A stretch of DNA of 64,000 bases from Heterotrichella gracilis (taxonomy: Eukaryota > Sar > Xanthophyceae > Tribonematales > Xanthonemataceae): NCBI GenBank assembly GCA_032358255.1, contig JAULBX010013319.1, positions 1-64,000 of the forward strand, in the 5' to 3' direction. Positions within the stretch are counted from its first letter, which is position 1. Every line of letters begins with the position of its first letter. Shown here one piece after another: positions 10,990 to 23,300 of this stretch. Made by a program: the position numbers and the translations under genes. A model generated the notes under the pieces. The model was not told the DNA's origin. It saw only the letters and a program-made list of their open reading frames with translations, and ran no database searches.

Positions 10990-12038
10990 ATGTGACTGTC
11001 AAATAAAATCTTGTAAAATCTTGTATTACTTTGGAGATTTCAAAATCTCTAAAGTGGCGGCACAGTGGTTTCACTGCCATATCGCCCTTCAGCAACGAGA
11101 TTACGCAACCTGTGTTGAATACGTACTGGTTGTAAATGTGCAACTCAGCAGCCCCGGCATTTTTGTCATTGACTTCGAATCTCGTCAGTTGCTGCAGAAC
11201 TTGCTTTTGCAAGGTACGATGTGTCCCAACGGGATGTTTGTCGGAACGGTGCTAGGGCATGACGAAATCATCGTGTCTGATTTTTTGCAAAACAATATCC
11301 ATCAGCTTACTTTCAACAACAATGTACTAGCGTACGGGCAAGTCATTGCAGGGAAAGCAAGCGGCGGGAGTACCAAAACGCAGCCACATAGAGACGGCTT
11401 GACTGTAACATTTAATAACCCCATGGGATTAGCATGCTTCCAAAATTCAATTGTCGTGTGTGATGCTGGTAACTCGGCAGTGCGGCTTCTATCAGATGTA
11501 AAACCTTTAGCAAAGCTATTGGAACACGTGTGGGACTACGCATTTGCATTTGCCTTGCAGGCTTGGCTGGTGTGTGCCTGGGACAAGCCCATATGCAATT
11601 GAGAGTGAACCTTTGACCCTAGCGAGATGCATCCAAGCAGTGGAAAATGTGTGCACATTTGTGAAGGGTTGGGAGGAGGATGTAGAGCAGCGCACCGGTA
11701 AAAAAGCAGGTGCGCAGGGCCCGAAAGGCATCGTCTCGCCACAAATTCGATCTGCATTGAAAATTGCAAATGAAACGTTGAAATCCTTGAACACTGCATT
11801 GGAATTGCATGGTTTGGCCAGCCATTTGGATTGCAAGGCCATTCAGGAATTCATATGTGAGACTTTCGTCTCCCTCATGCGTGCGCAAGTCCCCATGCCT
11901 ACCGTCACTGAATATTGGCAGCGCCGGCAGCGCACAGGGGTAGAAGCATTTAAACGCAGGGGCATTCAGGACTTATGGCTATTTTACAGGGAGTGGGACG
12001 GACTGTGGCACATATCCCCAGTGTCTCACGTCTGGTGA
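10990..12038 (+). CDS. NHL-repeat-like protein with unknown C-terminal region (frame break or intron near 11530)
   Basis: Coding-like sequence in two frames. From about 10990 to 11525 the frame contains beta-propeller-like blades: GIFVIDFESRQLLQNLLL, then HDEIIVSDFLQNNIHQLTF, then DGLTVTFNNPMGLACF and IVVCDAGNSAVRLL. The last two are a typical NHL blade (F.NP.GLA....I.V.D.GN..VR). From about 11598 to 12038 another frame encodes a helical region with CTFVKGWEEDVEQRTGKK, GAQGPKGIVSP, then ICETFVSLMR and VPMPTVTEYWQRR. From memory, similar C-terminal regions follow NHL-type repeats in algal and animal proteins, but I cannot name the domain. The change of frame near 11530-11560 could be a short intron (GTGTGG..TTGCAG) or a frameshift. 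The start is unresolved. Confidence 0.5.
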
Positions 12039-12366
12039 TGTCAACCAAACTGTGTGATACACCCGTGATAAAGCAAGTGCTTATTTAAATAGGGCTATTG
12101 GTGTTGCCCCTTCAGAATTGAAAGCACAGTAGGATGCATGCCATGATTTTCAGCGGGATTACGGTGCAGGGATGCGACAGAACACACTGCCATATGCAGT
12201 TTCTTTTGCAGAACGCGCACTCACCGTTCCGGGTCGGAGGGCACTTATAACGGCAGTCCCTACACCCTCCGCTGCCCGTGCATCGCAAGATCCTATCACC
12301 ACTGTCGTCCATGCTGCTCAAACAATTGTAGCTGTGCGGGCTCCCTCGGCTGCTGCGGAAAACATT

Positions 12367-14445
12367 AGCGCCTTTTTGAAGTGGGCGTGTGTTGCTGGGC
12401 AGCCCCATTATTGAGTTGCTAAGCTAATTAGTGGTGCACAGCACATATGCATGCATGTTGGAGACTGTGTAACGTTTGTGACCCTTGCTTGCACTGCCAG
12501 ATATGCGGATTCGCATCATCTGGTTGGGCTTGCTGGTCTGCTGTGAGTAGGACAAGGGATGCCGGTATCTTTGGTTTGCACTCCCTGCTTTGCTCCCTTG
12601 ATATGCCCACTACCGGTAGTAGCTTGCTGGTTATTTTAGCAGCTAGGTGGTATATTCAACCACCAAGCTTGGTGGTTATTGCAGGCACCTTGGTATGCCT
12701 TTGTGCTGAGTTTACAGCTCGTTGCTCTGGCTTGCAGGCCGAAGGCTCCAACATTAGTAGGCACATCTCAAGAGGAAGGCCAAGAAGCACTCGAGGAAGT
12801 GGTGGCAGGTGTCCCTGCCCGCGTCTGGCAAGGGAGACACAAGTGGCCGTGTATTGTTGCCAAGAGGCAGGCCATTTGTGCACTTCTGTGGCAGCCAGGA
12901 GTGATTGTGGCAGCCATGATAGGTTGGTATAGGATTCAGCTGCGGGGACTGGCCGCCGTTGTTGGAATACAGCAGCCGCTTTTACCTAGTACCTTTTAGC
13001 CGCTTTTACCTGGTACCACCTTTGGCTATAAAGACCTTGTGATTGGGGTGTTACGTAGCAATATTGGCACTGCAAGTGAGGAGTAGATGAGTCAGTGTGA
13101 TAAGCAGATGTGAAAGTTACTTGCTGTAGCCAGAAGTTTGCATAACTAGCAGGTGAACACGATGTATGGGTTGCTACCAGTATTCAAGGCGAACAGGATG
13201 ATTGGAATGCTGCAAGTGAATCCGGTTGGGTATGGAATTCAACTACCTTAGGCGTGACGTATGTGCATAATCATCAGAATGATGGGGAATCAGTGTATAG
13301 CTATGTTGGGGATTAGTGTGTAAGCAATTGCTCGTATCAGCCCGTGTATGATGAACAATTTTTTAGTGCATCCTGTATCTTGTGGGGATTTCAATAGCAG
13401 GTGCCTGTTATCCTGTATGGAAGCTTAATTTTTAGCAGCTCAATTGCTGCACCTACTTTGAAAGTAGGTGGCCGATGCTTGTGTAAGTTATATTACGGGC
13501 GAGATATCTAACTGTGTATGTGTCATCCATGGAAAGCACAAGAATGTGTTGTCCAGTGGGCTGCATCAGCATTGGTGGCTACGGTAGTGCTGATATCTGC
13601 TAGGTTAATAGCTACAGGCCCCGAGCATGCTCATCACGAGTTTTACCCTTGGGTAAAACTTAGTAGGGTTTTGTTACAAAGCAGTGGGTTAAACTTCGAA
13701 AGTGCTGCAACTCCTTTGCTAACGTGATCACTGCCTCCAGTACTGGCTGGGCAGCTTGAAAGCACCTGTGCACCAACCTATTCTTGATGTGATGGCATGG
13801 CGATGGTTTGTGGAGAGGGTATTTGGCGCACAAAACATAGTATCTATATTTCGCTGTCCAGCAACTGAGAGAGGTCAAGGCATCTTTGTGGTGTATTTTT
13901 TTCGTTTGCAGTCCAACTTTACTCCTGTGCAGCAAAAGAAATGGTATGTTATGCAGAAAAATGATTTAAAACAATTGTTTTATTATTTCCCCGTTTTCCA
14001 CCTCACATGCATGCATGCGTTTGCCCAAACGAATGCAAACAGTTTGGCTTTTCAGCAGGCTTGGTGTTCGCAACCTCAAAACTGTCGCAAAGTAGCAAAC
14101 GATAAACAACATCTTCAAGCACCCCCGCTTCCCCATCAGTCACACAACTACCCCAGGAACCGCATGCATGCATATGCACAAGTGCTTCTGTTTGACCCTC
14201 ACTTCCTCCAACGACAAGGCAAGCCGTGATGGGCTTCCTGCTGACAAGTGGTGTGCATCAGGTACGCACTCTGGTGTCGTGCTGGTGTACTAGCTGACCC
14301 TGTGCCCCACTGCCCAACTTGCACTGTTGGGGTACACACGCTCAAGGTCGAAGGGCGGCTTGGTTGGATAGGTTTTGGGTAGGTAGTCACGCACTTTGGC
14401 CTGAGCCTGCAGGAGCTAGTTGTCAAAAACCGTTTGGTAGGCATC
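12367..14445 (-). repeat. Right arm of large inverted duplication
   Basis: Reverse-complement partner of 6525-8625. The inner border is near 12367, where CACTTCAAA.AGGCGC ends the shared sequence. Identity is high to about 14230, then looser. The outermost part overlaps a coding-looking minus-strand segment (14330-14620) that has a decayed counterpart at 6525-6620, so the duplicated unit may have included exons of a pre-existing gene. Confidence 0.9.
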
Positions 14446-14620
14446 CTGCAATTTCCCAATTTATTTACAGAGTGCCAATACTAGGCATTGGTATTGGCGC
14501 TGCACAGCAGTTTGGCCAAATAATACTGCGTCCAGCTGCGTGCAATGGTTGTCATGGTATGCTGGATGTCCAGCACATGGCCCGTTGCACTGCTTGCCGT
14601 GACGTAGGCTGATTCAGATG
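14330..14620 (-). pseudogene. Exon remnants of an unidentified protein
   Basis: The minus strand encodes HVLDIQHTMTTIARSWTQYY and, after a TTGCAG acceptor-like site, DAYQTVFDN, a TAG stop, then LLQAQAKVRDYLPKTYPTKP and PFDLERVYPN. The composition and the conserved counterpart in the left arm look protein-coding, but the in-frame stop shows at least this copy is broken. Family unknown. Confidence 0.35.
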
Positions 14621-15767
14621 CGCACGCGTCGGCATGTGGGTGGGTGCATGTGGTGGCTTGCGGCGGAAGGCGGTGGATGTGGGTGGTTTGAGGGTGCAAA
14701 GTTGGTTTGGAGGGTACAGGTGGGGTGTGTAGGGGTGATGTGGGTCGGTTACACATTTGAAGGAGTGGTTAGATTATGGATTAGGGTTTTGCATCTGCTG
14801 TGTAGGGTTGGAGAAAAATGTTGCAGGACAATATGGGCGACAGCATGGGTGGTTATTGCAGGTATGCACAGGGTGGCAGTGGAGAAGAGGAGCAGGCGTT
14901 GTCAGCATGGCTACTGCGGCGCAGGCTGATTCAGGTGCACACGTGTTGTCTTGGTCGATGGGCAGGTGCATGGCAAGGAAAGCCGCTGTGAGATGAACGG
15001 CATGTGGACGTGGCATGCAAAGGCCTGTGGGCTGCATTGTATGCGTGTGGTGTGTGTGGTCGGAGTGACAGGCGTTGCTGAGTCGTAAAGTTGTTGGGGG
15101 ATGGCTGTTGTCTTTGCTGATACGTGTTGCTATGGTGGTTTGCAGGGCAGCAAATGAGAGCACGGGTGCATCCCGGTGCGGTGAAGGGCACGACGGGCTT
15201 GCAGCTGCCCATGTCTTACAGCATGTTTGTATCAAAAGCCCCATTGCCCCTGCTGGAAGCGATGTGGCTGCCGCAGGACTTAGGGACAAGCATCCACGGG
15301 CTCCTTTCTGCAGACTCCAATGGCCCCGCCGCCTGGCAAACTGGACTGGCAATGCAATGCCACCTCCAGGCCGGGGGTCCACTGAGGTCTGCAGAAAAGA
15401 TTGTGGATGCTTGTCCACAAGCCCTGCGGGTGTGCCACGGCAGGTGAGCGCTCACTGGTACACTTGATTGCCATCAAAGTGTGTAGTCCAGGTATGGCTG
15501 CCAAGTTGAGGGGTTAAATTGCAAGTTTACGCAGGATCTTGTTGGCTGACTGGATGACGCGATCCAGTCAGGCAATCAGTTCCTGCGTGCATTCACAGCT
15601 TGTCACTCCAGCTAGGCAGTGCCATACCTGGACCAGTCGCAGTTTGCTGAGGATCAGCCGGTTGTGACAATAGACTGCCATGGGCCAACAGGCTCGACCA
15701 ATACAGGCTGCGCAGCCGCAGTCCATCAGGTTAATCACGTACGTGTCGGGTAGTGGTGGTAGCCCAA
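14621..15767. other. GC-rich region, no firm gene
   Basis: Long open frames on both strands (for example 15124-15447 plus, 14774-15418 minus) without family features. Direct similarity between about 14604-14640 and 14926-14965 (GCTGATTCAG.TGC.CACG) suggests a small duplication. Confidence 0.3.
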
Positions 15768-16190
15768 GTGTTATACCGTGCCAGGCACTGAGTGGCCATC
15801 TAGCCCCTAAAATAAGTTCAGGATTTAGTGTTATACCCTGTGAGGCACCTGTGAGGCACCTGGTGGGCATCCAGCACCTAAATTGGGTTTAGGGGTCGGA
15901 GTTTAGGGTTTTACCCTGTGAGGCACCAGGTGGCCATCCAGTTCCTCGAATCTGGCAGCGTCTGCACAGGGGAGCATGGTGTGCACAAAGCGCTGGATAG
16001 CAGGGTGTCAGTGACCATACCCAGAGTTTTACCATGTGCGGCACCATGTGCTCATCCTGCACCTGATGTGGGTGATGTTTAGGGGTTGCGGTTTAGGGTT
16101 TTACCCTGGGGGACAGCTGGTGGCCATTTAGCACATAAATTTGGCTGCAGGGTTTGCAGCGTCTGCAGAGAGAGCACGCCTTACAAAGCG
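15768..16190. repeat. Degenerate minisatellite containing telomere-like motifs
   Basis: Five imperfect units begin near 15770, 15830, 15912, 16027 and 16100. They share TTTTACCCTGTGAGGCACC followed by a TGGCCATCCAGCACCTAAAT-like segment. The spacer runs carry TTTAGGG heptamers. Confidence 0.75.
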
Positions 16191-16452
16191 CTGTGCCCCT
16201 TGTGCAGCTGTCACAGTATTGCTCTCAAACTGCCACAGCGACAGATACGCATTGTAACACATTTGTACACTTACTTTGGGGATGCATATATTGCATCAAC
16301 GAACATGTTGTTTGTGTGCAGGAATCCTCTCATTGCCGCGAAGGCATATAAGCCGCCTATTCCACCTGCGCTTCTTTGGAGCTGGCAAACTGTAGATGGG
16401 TAGCCTGCAACAGAAGGCAGCAATCCTTCTATCGTGCATATCGTGTGTATTA

Positions 16453-16640
16453 TGGGCGCGCGCCTGTCTCCAACCAGCTAGGCAGATACGCATCGGATGT
16501 GTGCACTACCACATTGCACGGCTCAAACCAAGTGACCGGCGTCAGGCTGCGCACCTCTTTTGTGCTGTGTGGTGTGTAGCAGTGCACTCGTCCAATGCGT
16601 ATCTGCCAAGCTGGCTGGAAACAGGTGCGCGCACGCCATT
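16453..16640. mobile_element. MITE-like or fold-back element with long imperfect terminal inverted repeats
   Basis: The left end GCGCGCCTGTCTCCAACCAG and the following CTAGGCAGATACGCATCGGA are matched in inverted form by the right end (CCAATGCGTATCTGCCAAGC, then TGGCTGGAAACAGGTGCGCG). Symmetry extends about 70 bp each side of a short centre near 16545. The unit is about 185 bp and has no coding capacity. A target-site duplication is not obvious. Confidence 0.65.
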
Positions 16641-16675
16641 GACAGAACACTTTTGAGCTTGGCCATTGCTTACAT

Positions 16676-16975
16676 TGCTTGATCATGCTCATTCAAGTTG
16701 GCACATTGCACTTGGGTTCCCCATCAGATGCGGTTCTGCAGTTGTGTCTGCATGAGATGCCATGTGGTATTCTACACGGGCCCCGCACAGCTGCGGCCTG
16801 TAGGGTTTATGTTAGGGTTTCAGGGTTTAGGTTGATCATGCTGGTTCAAGATGACGCTTTCACTGAGGATGTCCGTCAGATGTTGTTCTGGCCTTATGCC
16901 TGCATGAGTAGCCATGTGGGGATATCCTCGCCTCACGCCCAGCTGCAGCTGCAACGTTTAGGGTTTAGGGTCCAG
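16676..16975 (+). repeat. Two tandem units of about 155 bp ending in telomere-like DNA
   Basis: Unit 1 (about 16680-16832) and unit 2 (about 16833-16975) share TTGATCATGCT..TTCAAG at their start, a CATGAG...CCATGTGG segment in the middle, and TTTAGGGTTT-type runs at their ends. Unit 2 reads like an exon (LIMLVQDDAFTEDVRQMLFW). It is probably another duplicated exon, of the gene that follows. Confidence 0.55.
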
Positions 16976-17229
16976 GTGTTCAGGGTTTCAGGTCTCAGTA
17001 CCTCAGCCTACAGGTATACGATGAGGGGTGCATGAGGTCCACGCCTGCCTTCATTGAACACTTCATCGAACTTCATTACAAATTCATTCATGATAATACA
17101 TATAATCATTATAATTATTACCTCTTTTCTTGGAGGTGGTTCAACGGTGCCAGGAAAGAGCTGCTTGGCGCTGCATCTGCAAGACTGATTGCTAATCTGA
17201 CTGTATTGCTGGAATGCATGTAAATAACT

Positions 17230-19360
17230 AACTCGCAACATGTTTTAATTAATTATATTCTATAAGCAAGCTGGGCAGTGACCTGGTGTTGAATGAAGCA
17301 TCAGAGGATCGCCTGTGTGAGGTGAGGGGTGCATGTGGTCCAGGCCTGTCTGTAAGACTGTTGCTCTTGGTTGTCACCAGGTGGTGGAATTGCATGAGCA
17401 GCCCTGCTTGTTCTGTGGTATGGGCTACTTGTATTTCTCCACATGCCCTTGGTTCCCAGTGTTGTGTTCATCTGGCTCAAGCCTCCACTGCAGATCTGTG
17501 GGTACCTATACCCTAAACAACCCTACAACCCTAAACCCTAAACAGCTATTTTTGCTGCAGACCTGCGGTGGCAATGCGAATGGAGGGTACCCTCAACCCT
17601 ACAAACCCACAACCCTCCTACTCTAAATTTAAAAACAGCCACCCTTCCTTGCAGGCCTGCAGTGGCAATGCTGATGTAAGTACCCTAAACCCTAAAACCC
17701 TAAACCCTGTAGGGCTGCAGTGGCAATGCCACCGACCTCATGCTGGTCATCCTGGTGGTGGCCAACTCCGATTATATACAATTAGTTTCTATCCCATCAT
17801 GTAATCGCTCCGCCTCCCTCCCGCAGGGCCTTATCAACCTCATGCTGGTCATCCTGGTGGCGACCAACACCACGCTCTGATTAGTTACCATCAGCTTTTG
17901 ATCACCTGTAATCACTCTGCCTCCCCCTCCTGCAGGCCTCATCAACCTTGCTGTGATGTGCTTTACCCTCCGGCCCTGCACTCTTAGCGCCACCAAGCTC
18001 AAGGCAAAGGTAGGCAGCAATTAATATTTGCAAAGCCACTATGCCCTGCACCAGGCACAAAGCAAGCTCAACACGACTCTCACTGTGCATGCACCTGATC
18101 GCACCTGGAGCATTACATTTAATTTCTGGGGGAAGCAGAGGTTGCAGCACGTGAACTGGGAAACCCTTTTACCTCTTTACAGCATCTTACTTGGGGCGGG
18201 GTGGTCAACATGTGTGCAGACATTGTGGTTTGTGCGTGCGCAAGAGGAACGTGTACTGCGGCAGCTGCAGCAATTGCCATCCGTCATTTCAAAAAACGTG
18301 CAACCCTAAACCCTAGACCCTAAACCCTTGAAAAAATGTGCATGATGACAGATGGCAACCGCTGCAGCAAGGATGTGCACGCTTCTATCTGATGTGGGTT
18401 AAAATACTTTACAACATATTACTTTACATTGAATGAAGTTACAATTTATGCTGGCTGCAGGCTTCAAGGTGGCGTTGGTGTCTTGTGCAACAGCTGTTGG
18501 AAAGTTGGGCGCTATGAACAACTGGCCAATACAGAGGGGTGTGCCTGGACTGGTGCCTTGCAAGGCGCTCCCCTGTGGTACACTTTGCCCCCATTGGGTT
18601 TAGAGTTTAGGGTTGTAGGTTTTTAGGTGGGGCCAGCCGGGAGCGCTGTGGACAGCTGGACACCATGCAGTGGCGTGCCTGGTCCTGTTGCCTTGTAGGG
18701 CACTCCTTACCCATTTGGTGGCTGCTACGCACTGCCTGCATCTCCCTCGCAGTTGCTGCACTGTGGGGAGACGCAGGTGGCGCTTGGCAGCAGCTACTTG
18801 GGCAAGGAAGGGCCTTACATGGCAAGGCAGGAGAAGGGGCATGCTCTGCTGCGGGGCAATGGCTGCGTCATAAGGGTGCATATTTCTATTTGATGTGAGT
18901 AATGCTGGATGGCTGCAGCCTGCATAGTGTCAAGCTGTTCATCCTTTGCCCCCCTTCAGTCAACCTAAAAAACTTGTGTGCTGCACTTGCACCCACAACA
19001 TTCAAGGGTTGAAGGTGGTGGTTGCTGGTGTAGACATACGTTTCCTAGGATGGTGGGAGGGTGGGAAAGCGTGGACAGCGGGGCACTATGCAGTGGCGTG
19101 CTTGGTCCTGTTGCGCTCTCGACACAGTGCGACGCCTGTGATATTATATACTATATATTATATACCATATACTATAATTGAAAAAAATATGTTAATAAAA
19201 ATTGTGGCGCAGGTGGCACAGGCAGTGGCGCAGGTGGCGCTTGGCAGCTATTCATTGGGCAAGGCTATGCAGGAGGGGCATGCTGTGCTGCGGGGCCTGC
19301 TAAAGGGGGACTGCTTCACACACCTAACCGGTCCTTGGCAATGCCCCAGTGCACTTTGAA
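17230..19360 (+). CDS. Probable multi-exon membrane-protein gene with repeated exons (unidentified)
   Basis: Exon-like segments with good splice borders: about 17268-17322 (KLGSDLVLNEASEDRLCE), about 17382-17500 (VVELHEQPCLFCGMGYLYF), 17719-17775 (SGNATDLMLVILVVANSD), 17827-17880 (LINLMLVILVATNTT), 17937-18010 (LINLAVMCFTLRPCTLSATK), about 18460-18535 (FKVALVSCATAVGKLGAMNN), and about 18751-18870 (ETQVALGSSYLGKEGPYMAR, then EKGHALLRG). Hydrophobic runs suggest membrane segments. Several exons occur two or three times: GCAGTGGCAATGC-type starts at about 17563, 17657 and 17715; CTCATGCTGGTCATCCTGGT at about 17738 and 17839; VALG..LGK..GHA..RG at 18760 and 19220. No family recognised; the exon chain is a hypothesis. 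Confidence 0.35.
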
Positions 19361-20347
19361 CACCTGGTCAATGTCTACTAGACTCTTTCTGAGATGATGA
19401 TGAGTGGGCCGCCGATGAATGTAGCCAGGAGCAAGATCAATTATGGGTAGTGCAGTGTTGTTGGGTGCGCACAATATCCATGAACAGGGTGGGCAAAGCG
19501 CTTGAAGGAATTCTCAACTTTTTTCCAGCCGCGGCGGTCCAGCAATGGTTCTGTATTTCATGAATATTGTCTCGACACAATTCTCCTGTATATTATCTTG
19601 GCGACCGTAGCACAGATTTGGAATGTTGGTGTGCGCAGGGCCCTATGTTTGCTGATGTGTTGGGCAAAGTGAAGTTGAGTAGCCTGCCTTGGGCATGACG
19701 AGGCAACGGTTGTACAATATGCATGGTCTGACATGTGATACATGCTCTCCAAAATTTGGAATGTAATTGGAAGAGCCTTGATTTGATAATGTGAAGTTAA
19801 ACCTGTCAAAAGAGGTTCTCAGGCCTGCCATGATGGCACTGATTGGTGCTCAAATTGTAAAAAGCATGTTACAGGGGTTGACACCAGCACAGCATGGCAT
19901 CATGTCTTGTGTGCACCAAAGCCAGGCTCTATGTCTGCCAAAGCCTTCTCACTGCAGCCTGCCAGGGTGCTAACCACTGGTTGGCAACTGGTTGGTAACG
20001 CTAAACCCTAAATTCCAAGGGTTTGCACTACGGCCACACATACCTCAAATGCAACAGCTACTATCGCCAATGCACTGCTCAATTGATAGCCACGGTGGGC
20101 CACCTAGTTTCTCACAACCACCAACACTACCCAGGGGCCTGAGGCCCTGGCACACAGGCTCAAGCACCACGCTCAGGGCAGAGAGCAGAAATCTCAATCA
20201 GGACATTCACCCATCCACATTTTATTACTCTCCCCAGGAAAACTGCACCCTCAAAGTTGCCAAACCTGCCTACATTCACTCCATTGCCAACGAACCACTC
20301 ACACCCGCCAGCACACCATCCCACTCACCCACTCCCCCACCAACCCC
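19361..20347. other. Intergenic region downstream of eIF2D
   Basis: No convincing gene. A short AT-rich palindromic patch (TATATTATATACTATATATTA type) lies just before, near 19140-19175. The region separates the unknown plus-strand gene from the 3' end of eIF2D on the minus strand. Confidence 0.4.
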
Positions 20348-23300
20348 TCATTGCTTCCCCTTCTTCACCACCACATCCACGTACTCCCCCTGCACCCCGT
20401 ACCCACTCCCCAGAAACGCAGCCGCCTCTTTTCCGAGGTTCCCCATCATGTGGATCTCCTTCCCCGCCTCCTGCTTCCCCGGGAGCTTCTGCACACTGCA
20501 GGAGGTCTGGAATTTGCGCTGCAGGGCAGTGGCAAGCTCGTCGGGGTCTATGGAGAACGCCTCCATGTGGGCAAGTTTTGTGACGTGCTTGCGCCCCCCC
20601 TGGCGGTCCTCGGTGTTGATGGTGATGGGGCGCAGGGTGCCTTTTTTGATGACCTCCACGGGGCCCTGCGGGGTGGTAGGGGGTGGAAGAGGGTTTTAGG
20701 TGTGCATGTGGAGTGCTGATGCGGCCGCAATGTCAGGGTAGCCTTTCGTTTGTCAAATAAAAGTAAAATAAAATAATCTTCATTTCTACCCTCCTACTGG
20801 TGTTGTGTAATTGCCATTCATGCAGACCCAGAGCCTGTTACTTCATCACTTTTTCCCCCGCCGCCCACCTGTGCCGTGGTGCGCCGCACGCACATGAACA
20901 GCTGCAGCTCGTCCCTCGAATGTGACTCTAAATCCTCCCGCGGACACACAACCCCTTCCCCCGGCGCCCCGGCTGATCAAACAGCCACCTTCCCACCGCT
21001 TCCATTGCAGCAAATGACTACCGTATTCCATTCCCATATCTTTTTATATGAAGACATTCCCACCTCACCCACCTGTGGAGTGGTGCGCCGCACGCGCGTG
21101 AACAGCTGCAGCTTATCCCTCAACCTGGACTCCAAATCCGGCCGCGGGTGCGCATCCCCCTCCCCCTGCGGCTCCTTCTTGTTGAACAGGTGGCCCACCA
21201 GCAGGCGGTCGAGGAGGAACACCGACGAGGAGGGGGTTGACAGCAGGCGGTTGGCGGCCCCATAGTCGGCCAGTGCGGCCGCCACCTCATCTGCGGTGTA
21301 GTACTCGCGCCTGGGCACCCTGCAGGGGGAGGATTTGCAAGAACAAAATAGTTAATGGCTTTCTTTTTTCCGTGTTGTTATTGTTCTTAGGTGGCCCATT
21401 AGCATTGGCGTTTCAGAAATCATTTCAACACCGGCGAGGAGGGGGTGGAGAGCAGGCGGTTGGCGACCCCATAGGCGGCCAGCGCGGCCGCCACCTCGTC
21501 CGCGGTGTAGTACTCGCGCCTGGGCACCCTGCAAGGGGAGGAGTGCAAGAATCAAATTGTTAGATGCCTGTGAAGATTTGGTATCTTTGTAATGTCCGGT
21601 GTTTCACCAGCAGGCGGTCGAGCTTTCAGCAGGTGCGTTGCAAAATTAAGGTAGCCACCAGGTAATTGCAATATTTGAACCCCAGATTCAAAATCCGCTG
21701 CCATTGCACTCACCCTTCAAAGATGGGCTTGAGCGAGGAGCATGCCGCCACCTCCATGTGACCCACACCCCCTGCTCCCGAGCTGCTAACCCCAACCCCC
21801 TCCCCTCATTCCTACGCCGAAATGCCCCCCCTTCATACGCATATTGCGCTATACTCACCCTTCAAAGATGGGCTCGAGTGAGGAGGGCACCCGGTAGCAT
21901 GCCGTCACCTCCATGTGACCACAACCCCTGCACCAGAGCTGCTAACCCCACCCCCCACCCCTCATTCCTACGCCGAATTGCCCCTCATTCTAATGCATAT
22001 TACGCTATACTCACCCTTCAAAGATGGGCTTGAGCGAGGAGGGCACCCGGTAGCACGCCGTCACCTCCATGTGACCCACACACCCTGCACCCGAGCTGGT
22101 GGCGCCACCGCCATCACGCGCATCGGCGGCGAAGGTGGCTGCGCCTCCCTCTCCAAAGACAGACGCCCACTGCAGTTTACACACATATAGCTCTTTATAA
22201 CAACCTAAAATACAAAACTCTGCTGCTACAATAAACTGCCCATCGTGCAATAAATCTATATAAATTGTAAACAACATTTTTTGTACATACATACATTTTC
22301 ATATTGCAGTTCATATAACAAACATACACATTTACATTCTTGCATGGATTCCTATGTGACACCCCTGGTTGTGCACCACCTTCTGCTTGACAACCCAAAA
22401 CCCAACTATGGCCACGCAGCACCATGCCCGCGCAGCACCTTGCAACCTAACAATAGTATACGCCCCCAAAAACCTGACTCACCGGTTGCTGCTCTGGGTC
22501 AAACCCCGCAAAGTTTGACAAGTTTAGGGTTTAGGGTTTAGGGTTTCAATTGCCACGTGGGTTCTGGATAGGGCTGTCCCAATGCCAACCGCAACATGCG
22601 CCACCTTCTGCTTGACAACATCCCCCTTCCCAAAACCAACAGCGACCATGCACCATGCACCATGCCCGCGCAGCACCACGCAGCCCAACCAAAGCACCAT
22701 CCTTCATTTCCCACTCACGGGTTGCTGCTCCGGGTCGAACCCCGCCAGCAGCTCGTGCTGCCTGTTCACGTGCGACAGCCTCTTCTGCTTGTGCACCACT
22801 TACCATCTCAAGACACCCTTCATATCAGATACTGCTGTGCACCACTATAGCATGCACCCGACACGCGCAACCTCCCGTCCAAGTATCGCAACCCCACTCA
22901 CCGGTTGCTGCTCCGGGTCGAACCCCACAAGCAGCTCATGCTGCCTGTTGACGTGCGACAGCCTCTCCTGCTTGTGCACCACCTTCTGCTTCAGAACCCC
23001 CTTCTTCTCAAAGGTGGCCAGCAGCTTGGACAGCTTCTTGTAGGAGGAGCGCTTGATGTCCAAGGTGATGCCTGGGAAAAGCGTGGGTGTGTATGTGGTT
23101 ACAATTGTGGTTGTGGTTGCAAGTTGCGGTGTGGGGATGTGTGGGTGTGGGGGAGGGTGGTTAATCAGTGCCCCAGTCACAATAGTGACTGGGGCAGGGT
23201 GAGGCTGGGAGTGGTTGTAGTGGTGGCCAGCAGCTTGGATAGCTTCTTGTAGGAGGAGCGCTTGATGTCCAAGGTGATGCCTGGGCAGGTGTGGGTGTGG

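Noticed and set aside
12447-12932. 161-codon Cys-rich frame in the right arm (and its partner at 8054-8539)
   Set aside because: Three overlapping frames are open here and none resembles a known protein; conservation between arms is explained by recent duplication, so it is not evidence of coding.
13756-14229. 157-codon frame in the right arm
   Set aside because: Partly protein-like (ILDVMAWRWFVERVFGAQN), but no initiator context, family or splice support; left unassigned within the arm.
6525-14445. Inverted arms as terminal repeats of a large virus-like element
   Set aside because: No capsid, DNA polymerase, integrase or packaging ATPase gene was recognised in the core or arms.
16679-17035. 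Open frame interpreted as one gene
   Set aside because: It crosses two tandem repeat units and telomere-like runs; at most it is a duplicated exon.
20755-20780. AT-rich AATAAAAGTAAAATAAAATA stretch as a polyadenylation site
   Set aside because: It lies between eIF2D exons 5 and 6, so it is intronic.
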